Shown: positions 36,920 through 46,078 of the stretch, in pieces
Layout of the letters: each line of letters starts with the position of its first letter
How positions within the stretch are numbered: the first letter of the stretch is position 1
Assembly (NCBI GenBank): GCA_948896235.1
Contig: CAQUUC010000005.1
Coordinates: 53,893-117,892 of the forward strand
DNA from: an uncultured Clostridia bacterium
Lineage (GTDB): Bacteria > Bacillota > Clostridia > TANB77 > CAG-508
Reading direction: 5' to 3'
Length of the DNA stretch: 64,000 nt
Notes under the pieces: generated by a model
What the model saw: only the letters and a program-made list of their open reading frames with translations
Databases searched by the model: none
Told to the model about the DNA's origin: nothing
Position numbers and translations under genes: made by a program

Positions 36920-38464
36920 ATGAAAAAAAGAAGTAACAAATTAATTATAGCAATAATTGTGTTTTTAGTAATTGCAATAATAGCTGTAGGAGGGGCATAT
37001 TTATATTTTACTACTGATTTATTTAAAGGAAATGAACAATTATTTTTTAAATATTTAGCTCAAAATGGAGAAGCAATAAAACAGTTTTCAACTAGTAATG
37101 AAGCTACATTATTAGAAAATATAATTAATAATAAGTACAAAGAAGAAGCGGAAATGACTTTTAATGTAGAATCTAACAATACTCAAATTGCAAATCAATC
37201 AATACCAGCAGGTAATTTTAATATTAAATACTCGGCACTAGTTGATCCTGAAAACAATAATAAATCAAGTGAAACTACCCTAAAATATTTAACAACAGAT
37301 TTATTTACTTTAAAATATATAAGAAATAATGAGTTATATGCATTAAAATCAGACGAAGTTGTAAATAAATATTTAGCATTTAATAATAACAATGTAAAGG
37401 ATTTTGCTAAAAAGCTAGGAATTCAAGACACATTATCAATTCCAAATAAAATACAACCAATTAATTTTAATGAACTATTTAAACTTACACAAGAACAGCA
37501 AAAAGCTTTATTACAAAAATATTTAGGCGTTATAAATACTCAAATTTCAAAAGATAAATATAAAAGTAAAAAAGATGTTACTATAACAGTAGACAGTAAA
37601 GATGTTAATACTACAGAATATTCTATAGAACTTACACAAGATGAAGTTATTAGACTTTTAAGTAGTATTTTAGATACTCTTAAAAATGATGATATGATAT
37701 TAAATATATTAGTAGATAAAATAAGAATATTAGACAGTGAAACTAATGTAACGGTGAATGATTTAAAAAACAATTTACAAGATACAATAAATGATTTAAA
37801 TAGTATTCAAACTGTAACTGGAGAAACTATAAAAATAGCAGTATATGCAAGTAATGGAAAGCTTGTAAGAACAGAGATTAATGCAGGAGACAATATAATT
37901 TATATAGATACTGAAAAAAATGATACTTCATCAAGGGTTATTTTATCATTTGAAAAGGGAAATGAGCTTTTACAAGATGAAACTAATAATACAAATAGAT
38001 ATGAAGATATAAGAATTAGTATTCAAAATACGTTTCCAAAACTAAAAAAAGTAGAGTTGGCAAAACAAATTCAAGAAAATCAAGATACTATAATTGCAAT
38101 GGTAACTTTTAAAATAGGAGATGAAACAATAAAGGTTTCAACACAAACAAAAACAGTAGTAGGAGATAATATACAAAACAATACTACTATAAAAGTTAAT
38201 ATATCAGATAATACATATATTACAGCTAAAATAAATGCAACAAAAGTACCTTCAAGTGATATTAAAATAGAAGAATTAACAAAACAAAATTCAGCAACAA
38301 TAAATAACTTTACACCACAATATATTACTACTTTATCACAAGCAATAGTAAACAGACTTAAAAGCTTATATGCAGAAAAGTTAGAGATAGTAAATACACA
38401 AATAAATTCACAAAATCCTAATAATGAAGACAATTCAAATACACTTATACCAAATGAATTGTAG
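36920..38464 (+). CDS. Membrane-anchored extracellular protein of unknown function
   Basis: 514 residues. A Lys-rich start and one membrane helix (LIIAIIVFLVIAIIAVGGAYLY) lead to a large Asn/Thr/Lys-rich domain made of beta-type segments (KYLTTDLFTLKYIRNNELYA). No catalytic motif is seen. It begins 14 bases after rlmB. Similar large anchored proteins are common in this bacterial group, but I cannot give a function. Confidence 0.55.
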   Translation: MKKRSNKLIIAIIVFLVIAIIAVGGAYLYFTTDLFKGNEQLFFKYLAQNGEAIKQFSTSNEATLLENIINNKYKEEAEMTFNVESNNTQIANQSIPAGNFNIKYSALVDPENNNKSSETTLKYLTTDLFTLKYIRNNELYALKSDEVVNKYLAFNNNNVKDFAKKLGIQDTLSIPNKIQPINFNELFKLTQEQQKALLQKYLGVINTQISKDKYKSKKDVTITVDSKDVNTTEYSIELTQDEVIRLLSSILDTLKNDDMILNILVDKIRILDSETNVTVNDLKNNLQDTINDLNSIQTVTGETIKIAVYASNGKLVRTEINAGDNIIYIDTEKNDTSSRVILSFEKGNELLQDETNNTNRYEDIRISIQNTFPKLKKVELAKQIQENQDTIIAMVTFKIGDETIKVSTQTKTVVGDNIQNNTTIKVNISDNTYITAKINATKVPSSDIKIEELTKQNSATINNFTPQYITTLSQAIVNRLKSLYAEKLEIVNTQINSQNPNNEDNSNTLIPNEL

Positions 38465-38488
38465 AAGTTTTAATAATACTAAATGTTA

Positions 38489-38523
38489 TATAAACCGTGA
38501 TATGAAAATATCACGGTTTATAT
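38489..38523. repeat. Perfect inverted repeat after the membrane protein gene
   Basis: TATAAACCGTGATA / TATCACGGTTTATA with a 6-base loop. No T-run follows, so it may be a weak terminator or a protein site. 38524-38695 has no gene. Confidence 0.5.
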
Positions 38524-38695
38524 AACTAAATGTAGTTACAAGGATTTTCAGTACCTTGATTTAGTAAAAATCATTACAATTACTGTTAAAAAAATAAGAA
38601 CGATAAAAAAATTTAAAAAATTAGTAAAAAAATTTAAAAATACTATTGACATACAACTAAAAATTTAGTATACTAAGCAATGTCGAAAAGAACAA

Positions 38696-38771
38696 GGTCG
38701 CTTAGCTCAGCTGGGAGAGCATCTGCCTTACAAGCAGGGGGTCATAGGTTCGAGCCCTATAGCGACCACCA
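38696..38771 (+). tRNA. tRNA-Val(TAC)
   Basis: The full cloverleaf is present: acceptor GGTCGCT / AGCGACC, D-arm TTAGCTCAGCTGGGAGAGC, anticodon loop CTTACAA with TAC, T-arm GGTTCGAGCC and an encoded CCA. Confidence 0.95.
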
Positions 38772-38782
38772 TTTCTTTTTAC

Positions 38783-38859
38783 GGCCTGGTAGTTCAGTTG
38801 GTTAGAACGCTAGCCTGTCACGCTAGAGGTCGACGGTTCGAGCCCGTTCCAGGTCGCCA
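38783..38859 (+). tRNA. tRNA-Asp(GTC)
   Basis: Acceptor GGCCTGG / CCAGGTC, anticodon stem-loop GCTAGCCTGTCACGCTAG with GTC, T-arm CGGTTCGAGCCCG, encoded CCA. Confidence 0.95.
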
Positions 38860-38872
38860 TTTTTTTATATAT

Positions 38873-38948
38873 GCCTCGATAGCTCAGTTGGTAGAGCAAG
38901 GGACTGAAAATCCCTGTGTCACTGGTTCGATTCCCGTTCGAGGCACCA
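38873..38948 (+). tRNA. tRNA-Phe(GAA)
   Basis: Acceptor GCCTCGA / TCGAGGC, anticodon stem-loop GGGACTGAAAATCCC with GAA, T-arm GGTTCGATTCC, encoded CCA. The mobile region begins soon after this gene. Confidence 0.95.
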
Positions 38949-38975
38949 CAGACAATTTTCGTCGAACTTTTTGAA

Positions 38976-39062
38976 AGTCTTGATATAACTTAATTTTAAG
39001 ACTATAAAAAATTTGATGAACACAAAAATCTTATTCCAACTCTTAGGAGTTGGACTTTTTTT
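38976..39062 (+). other. Structured leader: hairpin plus terminator before the small gene at 39101
   Basis: Hairpin AGTCTT / AAGACT (38976-39003) with loop GATATAACTTAATTTT is followed by a terminator stem CCAACTC / GAGTTGG (39036-39053) and a T-run. A paralogous leader with the same order stands before the related gene at 45621. It looks like an attenuator. Confidence 0.5.
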
Positions 39063-39100
39063 GACTAAAACTATTGAAAAAAGGAGGTTTTTGTGATATT

Positions 39101-39373
39101 ATGTTACATATTATAAAGAAACAAATCAATATGAGTGATGAATTACACTCTAAAATCAAGTGGGCGTGTCGTATAAACTCCATTAAACAACAACCCGAAA
39201 TTATAACTGGGTGTTTAAGAATAATTGAACATACGAATTTAGCGTATGTAGAGCCCCATAGAGTAATCATAAATAACAAATTATTGTTATTCTTTAATGA
39301 ACATGATTACTTCTACGTAACAGATTTAAGGACAAAGTATCCAATATTCAAGTTACAAGAATACATATCATAG
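39101..39373 (+). CDS. Small protein of unknown function, left copy of a duplicated pair
   Basis: 90 residues beginning MLHIIKKQINMSDELHSKIK, with IEHTNLAYVEPHRVIINNK in the middle. A related gene (45621-45836) stands on the other side of the mobile element. AAGGAGG lies upstream. I recognise no family. The IRV-like stretch SLRVIEHSNLAYVEPHR is the most conserved part between the two copies. Confidence 0.55.
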   Translation: MLHIIKKQINMSDELHSKIKWACRINSIKQQPEIITGCLRIIEHTNLAYVEPHRVIINNKLLLFFNEHDYFYVTDLRTKYPIFKLQEYIS

Positions 39374-39390
39374 GAGAAAACGGCAAAACA

Positions 39391-39523
39391 TTTTAGAGTT
39401 TTAAAAATTATACTATATTGGTTTATTTGTGTTTTTTAAGAGAATTATTGAGATAGTTAATAATAAATATAAAACTCTAAAGTGCTAATAGCCAAACCTA
39501 TGCTATGTGGCACTTTTTTTAGT
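39391..39523 (+). other. Leader with nested inverted repeats before the recombinase gene
   Basis: TTTTAGAGTTTTA near 39391 pairs with TAAAACTCTAAA near 39469. A second hairpin AAGTGC / GCACTT with a T-run ends near 39520. It may be a terminator or attenuator limiting recombinase expression, or may include the element end. Confidence 0.4.
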
Positions 39524-39564
39524 TGCCTTTCTATTAATAATTTGGAAGGAGGAATATTTATAGA

Positions 39565-41395
39565 ATGAATGGAGAAACAAAAAGGGCAGGAATTTATATT
39601 CGTGTAAGTACAGAAGATCAAGCAAGGGAACGGATTTAGTTTAGGAGAACAGGAAGAAAAACTAAAACAACTTTGTAAATATAAGGAATATGAGATATTC
39701 AAGGTTTACAAAGATGCAGGAATTAGTGCAAAAGATATGGAACACAGACCAGCTTTTCAGCAAATGCTAACAGATATGAGGGCAGGCAAAATCAATTATA
39801 TTGTAGCATATAAACTAGATAGAGTTACAAGGTCTGTAAGAGATTTAGAGGTCTTAATATCAGACCTAGAAAAGCACAATTGCTACCTCGTTTGCGATAG
39901 AGATGATGTAAATACCTCAACCGCTAATGGTAGGTTTTTCGTGCGTATGCTAACAGTATTATCACAACTAGAAATTGAAATATTATCAGAAAGAACAAAA
40001 TTTGGTTTAACTGGTGCAATAAAATCTGGGCATATTCCTAATAGGTGTCCTCTTGGCTACAAAAGAGAAGGCAAGAAAATGATAATTGATGAAACTACAA
40101 AAGATTTAGTTATAAGAATATTTAATATGTATCTTGAAGGCAAAAGCTATCAAACAATAGCAAATATTCTAAATGAAGAACAAGTACCAACACTTACAAA
40201 AGCAAAATGGAAAGATTCTACCATAGAGAAAATGATAAACAACAAAATCTATATAGGAGATTATGAAAGATTTAAGAGAGTTGGCAAAGAACAAGGAAAA
40301 GAGCCAGTTATTTATAGGGATGTTGTAGAGCCAATTATTTCAAGAGCGATGTTCGATGAAGTTCAAGCCCAAAAAGAAAAAAATCAAAGAGCATTTTGTA
40401 GGGATAGAGTTTACATTTTTATGCAAAAGTTGATTTGTCCTAAATGTGGTAAGCTAATGACTTGCAAAGGAGCAGGTGGAAAAAAGAAAAAGTATATGTA
40501 TTATCATTGCACAGACTGTAAGCTATATTTAAGAGAAGATTTAATTGAAGATGTAACAATAGATTTAATTATGAACTTAATAGAATATGATATGACAGTA
40601 AAACAATACTTCTTCCCTGTTTTAGCAGATAAAAAAGAAAGAGATACAGCAAAACTAGATAAAGAAATTGCAAATTTGAAAAATCAAAAGAACAGAATTA
40701 AAGAAGCATATATAAAAGGCATTGTAGAAGTAAATGACTTTTCTGAAGAATATAGAGTAATTGAAGAAAAATTAAACCTGTTAGAAGAAAAAAGAATACA
40801 GGCAATAGACTTAAATAAACAGTCATTTTCCCCACAGCAAATAATGGCTGATAGAGATGTAGAAAAAGAAAAATTAATTCGTTCTAATCAATTTTATGAT
40901 ATGTTATGGCTTCAATGGAAAAATAAAACAAAAGAAGAAAAGCAAGAATTTATTTCAAAGTTTATAGAAAATGTTACGATTGATAAAAACGAAAAAGGCT
41001 CTTATGAATTAGTAAATATAAAATTTAGAAGTAGTTTTATTGAACAAATTTGCAAAATTTTAGAATATGGAATGTTTGACTTTTCATTCCTTTGCACCAT
41101 AGGAAAAGAAGAATCTACAATTACTACAACAGTACAAATGGATAAGAAAGAACTACAAGAATATATGGACAGATTAAGCGATTATTATGAGGTTTCATAT
41201 TATGAATTAGATAGACCAAATGTACCTAAAAAGGGTTACCAAAAGAAATATTATAGAATAAAAGAAACAAATGAAAATGGAGAAAGACTATTCAAATTAG
41301 TAGAGTTAATTGCGAATAGCAAGAGCTTTCCTATTCAAAAAGATAATCAAGTTATAGGCGAAATTCGTGTAAAAGAACGAGAAAAAGTCAGTTAA
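39565..41395 (+). CDS. Large serine recombinase (TnpX-like), needs one +1 shift at CGG
   Basis: ATG 39565 follows GGAAGGAGGAA. The resolvase domain starts RAGIYIRVSTEDQARE with the nucleophile serine in RVSTEDQ. CGG 39631-39633 (codon 23) breaks the frame. Reading CGGA as Gly gives E-Gly-FSLGEQEEKL, exactly the family pattern, and 609 residues in all. The recombinase domain (GYKREGKKMIID), a zinc ribbon (CPKCGKLMTC and CTDC) and a coiled coil follow. Without the shift only an internal start lacking the catalytic serine remains. It integrates and excises the element. Confidence 0.92.
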
Positions 41396-41422
41396 TGAAT
41401 AAAATTATGGAGGTAAAATTAA

Positions 41423-41800
41423 ATGGAAAATAAAGAGATAAAACAAAATAGATATGGAATTGAATATACAAAACAAGGCGACTATTATATGCCAAATCTA
41501 GTATTAGAAAAAGAAAAAATAGAATTAAATAAGTATGGCAGAGCAAGATTAAATTATCTAAAAACAAATAAAAAAGCAGAATATATGATAATGTTTACAA
41601 AAGGAACTCTTAATAAACATCTAAAAGAAGTACAAGAAACAGCTCAAAATAGATTAGATTATATGATAAATGAGTTAGTAAAAAAAGAAAGTATTACAGA
41701 AGAATTAAAAGCAAAAAATCAATTAGCTTGGGTAGCAGCAATGAATTCTATTAAGAATATTGCAGAAGAAATTATATATAGTGAACTAATTTATGTGTGA
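41423..41800 (+). CDS. tnpV: Transposon-encoded protein TnpV
   Basis: 125 residues with the TnpV pattern: YTKQGDYYMPNLVLEKEK, KYGRARLNYLKTNKKAEY, LNKHLKEVQETAQNRLDYM and LAWVAAMNSIKNIAEEII. It starts 27 bases after the recombinase. The function of TnpV is not established. It is a constant passenger of Tn4451-type elements. Confidence 0.8.
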   Translation: MENKEIKQNRYGIEYTKQGDYYMPNLVLEKEKIELNKYGRARLNYLKTNKKAEYMIMFTKGTLNKHLKEVQETAQNRLDYMINELVKKESITEELKAKNQLAWVAAMNSIKNIAEEIIYSELIYV

Positions 41801-41962
41801 GTACAACCTAAAAATATTGATTTAGCAAGCAACGTATTTGTACTCACGCCACAAATACAGGTAAGAATGGGACAAGTCCCAAACCCTAATAACAGGAATA
41901 CAAATTTATAGAAAGTGAGATGAAAAATTATAAGAAATAGAAATATAAAAATAAATATTTTC

Positions 41963-42277
41963 TTGAATGAAGAAGAAAATAGAATACTAAATGAGAAAGT
42001 AAGAAAATCTGGATTAAATAAATCAGAGTTCTTTAGAAAAATAATTTTAGACTATCAGCTAAAAGAAAAACCAGACGAAAAATTTTATGAGATACTATCA
42101 CAACTTCGTGGTATGGCAACAAACTTAAATCAAATGTCAAGAATTTATAACCAGTATAAAGGCTATGTAAATGAAAATAAATATGCTACCTTATATAATC
42201 AAATACAAAACTTTATATTAGAACTAGAAGATGTTTATCTTATACCACAAAAATCAAAAAACGTTAGTGGGTGGTAA
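41963..42277 (+). CDS. mobC: MobC-like relaxosome protein, start uncertain
   Basis: At least 104 residues with the MobC pattern NRILNEKVRKSGLNKSEFFRKIIL and LRGMATNLNQMSRIYNQY. The in-frame TTG at 41963 is the first standard start, but the protein-like reading continues upstream (RNRNIKINIF) to ATA 41930 or ATT 41927, which have a better placed GTGAGATG. A rare start codon is therefore possible. MobC assists the relaxase at oriT. The gap 41801-41926 probably holds oriT, but I could not identify the nick. Confidence 0.7.
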   Translation: MNEEENRILNEKVRKSGLNKSEFFRKIILDYQLKEKPDEKFYEILSQLRGMATNLNQMSRIYNQYKGYVNENKYATLYNQIQNFILELEDVYLIPQKSKNVSGW

Positions 42278-42283
42278 TAAAAT

Positions 42284-43574
42284 ATGGCAGTAACAAAAAT
42301 ATGGAAAGTAAAAGACAGACTGGATATTACAATAGACTATGCAGTAAATCGGAGAGAAAACAGAAGAAAAATTATATGTATCAGGTATAAATTGTATGCC
42401 TGATACATCATATCATGAAATGATAAATATAAAAAAACAGTTTTTCAAAACGGATGGAATACAATGCTTTCACGCAGTACAATCTTTTGTAAAAGGAGAA
42501 ATAACACCAGAGCAAGCACATGAAATTGGTATGAAACTTGCTGAAGAATTATGGGGAGATAAATTTCAAGTAGTAGTTACAACACACTTGAATACAGAAA
42601 ATTTGCATAACCACTTTATACTAAATTCTGTTTCCTTTTTAGATGGTAAACGATTTTGTAATACCAAAAAAGATTATGCCTTAATGAGAAAAACGTCAGA
42701 TAGACTTTGTGAAGAATATGGACTAAATGTATTATCACAAGAAGAAAAATATAATAAGTATGCTACTAGCAGTTTATATAAGGAACTTATGAAAGATTCT
42801 ATTGATTATGCAATAGAAAATGCAAAAGATTATAATGAATTTATAAAAATACTACAAGATTTAGGCTATGTGATTACAGACAAAAATGAAACCTTATCTA
42901 TAAGACGTGATCCATACAAAAGGAACACAAGTATTGAAAGACAATTTGGAAACAAATACTCAAAAGAAAATATTTATAGAAGAATATTAGAAACACAGCC
43001 TTTATACCCCTATTCTTCTAATCCTATGATACTAATGACTAGAGCTTGTGAAAATTATAACAAGCAAAAAGAAAGACATTATCAAAATAAAGGTTCTATT
43101 GCCTATTTAATATATCAATATGAGGAATTATTTGGTATCAATACAGAAAATACCTTAAAATCGAAAATGACAAGAATGACGCCAACATTAATAGCAGAAC
43201 TAAAACAACTAGATGAATTTTCTAATCAAGCAAGATTTTTATCAAGGTATAATATAAATACAAGTCAAGATTTATTGAATTTTGAAAAATCAGCTTATGA
43301 AAAGGTAAATCCACTAAAAAGCAAAAGAGAAAACCTTTGGAAAAAGCATAAAAGAGTTAAAACAGATGAAGAAAAACAAATAATAGAAAATGAAATTGTA
43401 AAACTATCAAAACAAATTGCACCAATTACGGAAGAAATAAAGACTTGTAGGAATATATTTCAAAGAGTAGAAAAAATTAAGCAACATCAATTACATGAGC
43501 AGATAGAACAGGAAAAATCACAATTTGAAAAAGAGCAAGAAAAGAATAAAAAAGACAAAAATAAAGCAAGGTAG
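42284..43574 (+). CDS. Relaxase (MobA/VirD2 type), needs one +1 shift at CGG
   Basis: ATG 42284 lies six bases after mobC. The N-terminus MAVTKIWKVKDRLDITIDYA ends at CGG 42350-42352 (codon 23). Reading CGGA as Gly gives VN-Gly-EKTEEKLYVSGINC and the rest of a 429-residue relaxase. The metal-binding histidines are in HLNTENLHNHFILNS. The C-terminal part is a helical, Lys/Glu-rich region. The relaxase nicks oriT for conjugal mobilization. Downstream of the break the frame could restart only at ATG 42396, losing the first strand of the fold. Confidence 0.88.
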
Positions 43575-43687
43575 ATTATTCTATCTTGTTTTGTAAATTG
43601 ATTGAAAAAAGTATAAATTTGTGATACTATTTATCTGTACAAATAGTAAGTTGTCGCTGAAATTAAAAATAAAAAGGAGAATTAAAT

Positions 43688-44140
43688 ATGGTACATTTAG
43701 TATATTGTGATGATAAATCAAAAGAATTATCAAAAATTTTAGATAGTAGTAAGACAATGATTATAAGAGGTGCAGCAGGAAGAAAAATACCACACAGTAG
43801 AGTATTTAAAGATGAAATACTTTATTTTATGGAAAAAGGAACAAAAAAGATTACAGCAAAAGCAGTTGTAACAGATGTTCAGAACTATGTAAAACTAAGT
43901 GATGAAGAAATAACGAAAACTATTGAAGATAATAATAGTAAATTACAACTAACTGATAAGCAAAAAGAAAGATGGCACAAAAAATGTTTGTGTTTAGTTG
44001 AATTTAAAGATGTAGAAGAAATTACAGCATTAGATTTTGACCATCAAGGAAATATGGATGATTGGTTAATTATTGAAAAAATAGAAGATGTAGTTGTAGG
44101 AACAAGTATTCCTTATAATTATGAAAAATCAAAATTTTAA
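43688..44140 (+). CDS. Cargo protein of unknown function
   Basis: 150 residues after AAAAGGAGAA. It begins MVHLVYCDDKSKELSKILDS, with RGAAGRKIPHSRV and LCLVEFKDVEEI. The size and beta-rich pattern could fit an ASCH/PUA-like RNA-binding fold, but this is a guess. It lies 12 bases before the DUF5131-like gene and probably acts with it. Confidence 0.5.
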   Translation: MVHLVYCDDKSKELSKILDSSKTMIIRGAAGRKIPHSRVFKDEILYFMEKGTKKITAKAVVTDVQNYVKLSDEEITKTIEDNNSKLQLTDKQKERWHKKCLCLVEFKDVEEITALDFDHQGNMDDWLIIEKIEDVVVGTSIPYNYEKSKF

Positions 44141-44152
44141 GGTGGTATAAAT

Positions 44153-44869
44153 ATGGCAATGTGGAACGCTTGGCGAGGATGTAAGAAATGTAGTGATGGT
44201 TGTTTACATTGCTATATTCATAAAGGAGATTTAAAAAGAAATGTTGATACAAATGAAATTATAAAAACAAAAGACTTTGAAAAACCAATAGAGAAATTGA
44301 AAAATGGCAATTATAAAATGAAATCTGGAATTGTTTATCTATGCTTTTCCACAGATTTTCTTATTGAAGAAGCAGACGAATGGAGAAATGACTGTTGGAA
44401 AATGATTAAAGAAAGGCAGGACTGTACTTTTCTGTTTCTAACAAAAAGAATTGATAGATTTATGAAATGTATTCCAAATGACTGGAATGATGGATATGAT
44501 AATGTAGTTGTATGTTGTACTATTGAAAATCAAAAAAATGCTGATTATAAGTTATCAATTTTTAAAGATTTACAAATAAAACATAAATGTATAACAGCAC
44601 AGCCATTATTAGAGAAAATAGATATAGAAAAATATCTTGATAATATAGAACTTGTAGTAGTTGGTGGAGAATCTGATATAAATGCTAGAATATTTGATTA
44701 TTCGTGGGCTTTAGATATTAGAGAGCAATGTATAAGAAAAGATGTTAGTTTTGAATTTAGACAATGTGGAACTTATACAATAAAAGATGGAAAACAATAT
44801 AAAATACAAACAAAGGATTTGTGTAAACAAGCAAAATTAGCAAATATTGATTATGAAGGTAATCGCTAA
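44153..44869 (+). CDS. DUF5131 (phage Gp37/Gp68-like) family protein
   Basis: 238 residues. The start MAMWNAWRGCKKCSDGCLHC carries a CxxCxxxCxxC cluster like that of Gp37/Gp68 proteins, with the later patterns FLTKRIDRF, VVVCCTIENQ, ITAQPLLE and VVGGESD that define the family. The cysteines suggest an iron-sulfur or zinc site. Function is unknown. Such genes are common cargo on phages and mobile elements. Confidence 0.75.
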   Translation: MAMWNAWRGCKKCSDGCLHCYIHKGDLKRNVDTNEIIKTKDFEKPIEKLKNGNYKMKSGIVYLCFSTDFLIEEADEWRNDCWKMIKERQDCTFLFLTKRIDRFMKCIPNDWNDGYDNVVVCCTIENQKNADYKLSIFKDLQIKHKCITAQPLLEKIDIEKYLDNIELVVVGGESDINARIFDYSWALDIREQCIRKDVSFEFRQCGTYTIKDGKQYKIQTKDLCKQAKLANIDYEGNR

Positions 44870-44942
44870 ATTACAAGTTATAGAGCAGGTTAAATAACTT
44901 CATAAAGTAAAAAATGATAGAAGAAAAATTAAGCAATAGTAT

Positions 44943-44971
44943 TTGACAAAATATAAAAATGACTGTATAAT
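44943..44971 (+). promoter_or_regulatory. Promoter of the antitoxin RNA
   Basis: TTGACA (44943-44948), 17 bases, TATAAT (44966-44971) with a TG one base upstream. Confidence 0.7.
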
Positions 44972-44977
44972 AAAGAT

Positions 44978-45058
44978 AGAAAATGAGTAACACAAAGTGT
45001 GTTGCCGAAGAAATAGGTAAACCATTCACTCCGTCAAAAGCAGAATGGTTTATTTTTT
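44978..45058 (+). ncRNA. Putative type I antitoxin RNA
   Basis: A transcript of about 80 bases from the promoter above would end at the terminator stem AAACCATTC / GAATGGTTT with T-run (45019-45058). It has no open frame of note and ends at the stop codon of the antisense toxin gene, so it would pair with the 3' part of the toxin mRNA. Confidence 0.6.
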
Positions 45059-45173
45059 ATTGCCTATGAAGTAACCAACAGATGATGATTAACAAGGCAA
45101 CATTTATGATAGTCATTGCTACTAATCCGTAGAAAAGTAGATATGTAATAATTATTAATGCTAATTCTACCAT
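45057..45173 (-). CDS. 38-residue hydrophobic peptide, putative type I toxin
   Basis: On the minus strand ATG (45173-45171) follows AGGAGGTGG. The peptide MVELALIIITYLLFYGLVAM... is one long membrane helix ending LLHRQ, the form of TxpA/BsrG/Fst-like toxins that damage the membrane. Convergent arrangement with a small RNA at its 3' end supports a type I system. Such loci stabilise mobile elements. Confidence 0.65.
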   Translation of the reverse strand: MVELALIIITYLLFYGLVAMTIINVALLIIICWLLHRQ

Positions 45174-45285
45174 ATTAACCACCTCCTATATTCAATCTCA
45201 CAAACTAAGTTGTGGAGGTTTTTGTAAACACTAAGCTGTCAAAGGTGGCAACACACTCCGCTTATTCTCATTTTCTATGTTTACA

Positions 45286-45314
45286 ACTATACAACATTAT
45301 TAGATAAAATACAA
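45286..45314 (-). promoter_or_regulatory. Promoter of the toxin mRNA
   Basis: On the minus strand TTGTAT (45314-45309), 17 bases, TATAGT (45291-45286). The mRNA leader is about 110 bases and starts with a segment closely resembling the 5' part of the antitoxin RNA. Confidence 0.5.
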
Positions 45315-45431
45315 GCGAACAGAACAAATTTTTGAAAAAAGTATTTTTTTTATTTATCTCTTGTAATTTTTATTGTTTTATGTTACTATAAAAATAGTTA
45401 AAAAAGTAAGTTTACAAATACAATACTTGTA

Positions 45432-45580
45432 AACTCTTGATATGACTACATTTAAGAGTTGAAAATAGATATTTTTTTGCCGACTAGATTTCGCAAACGT
45501 GTCTAGTTAGGGCACCAAAGGATAATATCGTCGCACCAGACGAAAAAACGATTAAATCGACTGTAAAAGGTCGATTTTTT
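45432..45580 (+). other. Structured leader: hairpin plus terminator before the small gene at 45621
   Basis: Hairpin AACTCTT / AAGAGTT (45432-45460), loop GATATGACTACATTT, then AAATCGAC / GTCGATTT with T-run (45554-45580). One stem pair differs from the left copy in a compensated way and the loop is nearly the same. Between them a GGCACCA and ATCGTCG stretch resembles the sequence just after tRNA-Phe. Confidence 0.5.
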
Positions 45581-45620
45581 TCGTGCCTAAGTATTGGAAT
45601 TTTCGGAAAGGTGTGACATT

Positions 45621-45836
45621 ATGTTAAACATAATCAAGAAACAAATCAATATTAGTAAAGAACTAAACTCTAAAATTGAGTGGGCGTGCCAATTAAAACT
45701 AAAAGGAAAGGAAAAACCTAAAATTTATCAAGGCTCATTAAGAGTTATTGAACATAGCAATTTAGCATATGTAGAGCCCCATAGATTAGTGATTAAAAAT
45801 AATCTTTATTTATTCTTTAATTTCAAGGTCATCTAA
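45621..45836 (+). CDS. Small protein of unknown function, right copy of a duplicated pair
   Basis: 71 residues. It begins MLNIIKKQINISKELNSKIE and has SLRVIEHSNLAYVEPHRLVI, closely similar to the gene at 39101. It is shorter: where the left copy continues LLLFFNEHDYFYVTDL, this one ends LFFNFKVI, so its C-terminus may be lost. GGAAAGG lies upstream. Function unknown. The gap 45837-46078 after it has no supported gene. Confidence 0.5.
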   Translation: MLNIIKKQINISKELNSKIEWACQLKLKGKEKPKIYQGSLRVIEHSNLAYVEPHRLVIKNNLYLFFNFKVI

Positions 45837-46078
45837 CCATAAACCAGCACAATTCATAATTTCTTTTATATTTTGATGAAACTCGCTAAACATATTTTCC
45901 AACTTTCTAAAAATAGTGTATTTATATATTTATATCACATTTGAAGTAAAATTTCCATAAAAGATTTTGTTGAAATTTGTTATATTGGTCAAGCATTTGA
46001 TTTTTTTATTTATATAACTTTAAATTAAAGAATGTTTATGCTATTATTATGTAGAAAAAAGATAAATTGGAGAGAAAA

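Larger units (their letters stand above)
39374..45420 (+). mobile_element. Tn4451-like mobilizable element
   Basis: The order large serine recombinase - TnpV - MobC - relaxase - cargo matches the Tn4451/Tn4453 type of integrative mobilizable elements of Clostridia. It lies just downstream of a tRNA cluster and between two copies of a small leader-gene unit. I could not fix the exact ends: no clear target duplication was found, and these recombinases leave only short core repeats. The limits given are approximate. Confidence 0.7.

Noticed and set aside
38489..38523. Perfect palindrome as an attachment site of the mobile element
   Set aside because: It lies before the tRNA cluster, far from the recombinase, and no second copy was found at the right end.
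45810..45893. A 27-residue minus-strand frame (MFSEFHQNIKEIMNCAGLWL...) overlapping the end of the small gene at 45621
   Set aside because: Protein-like composition but very short, no good ribosome site, and overlapping. It may be a remnant, not a supported gene.
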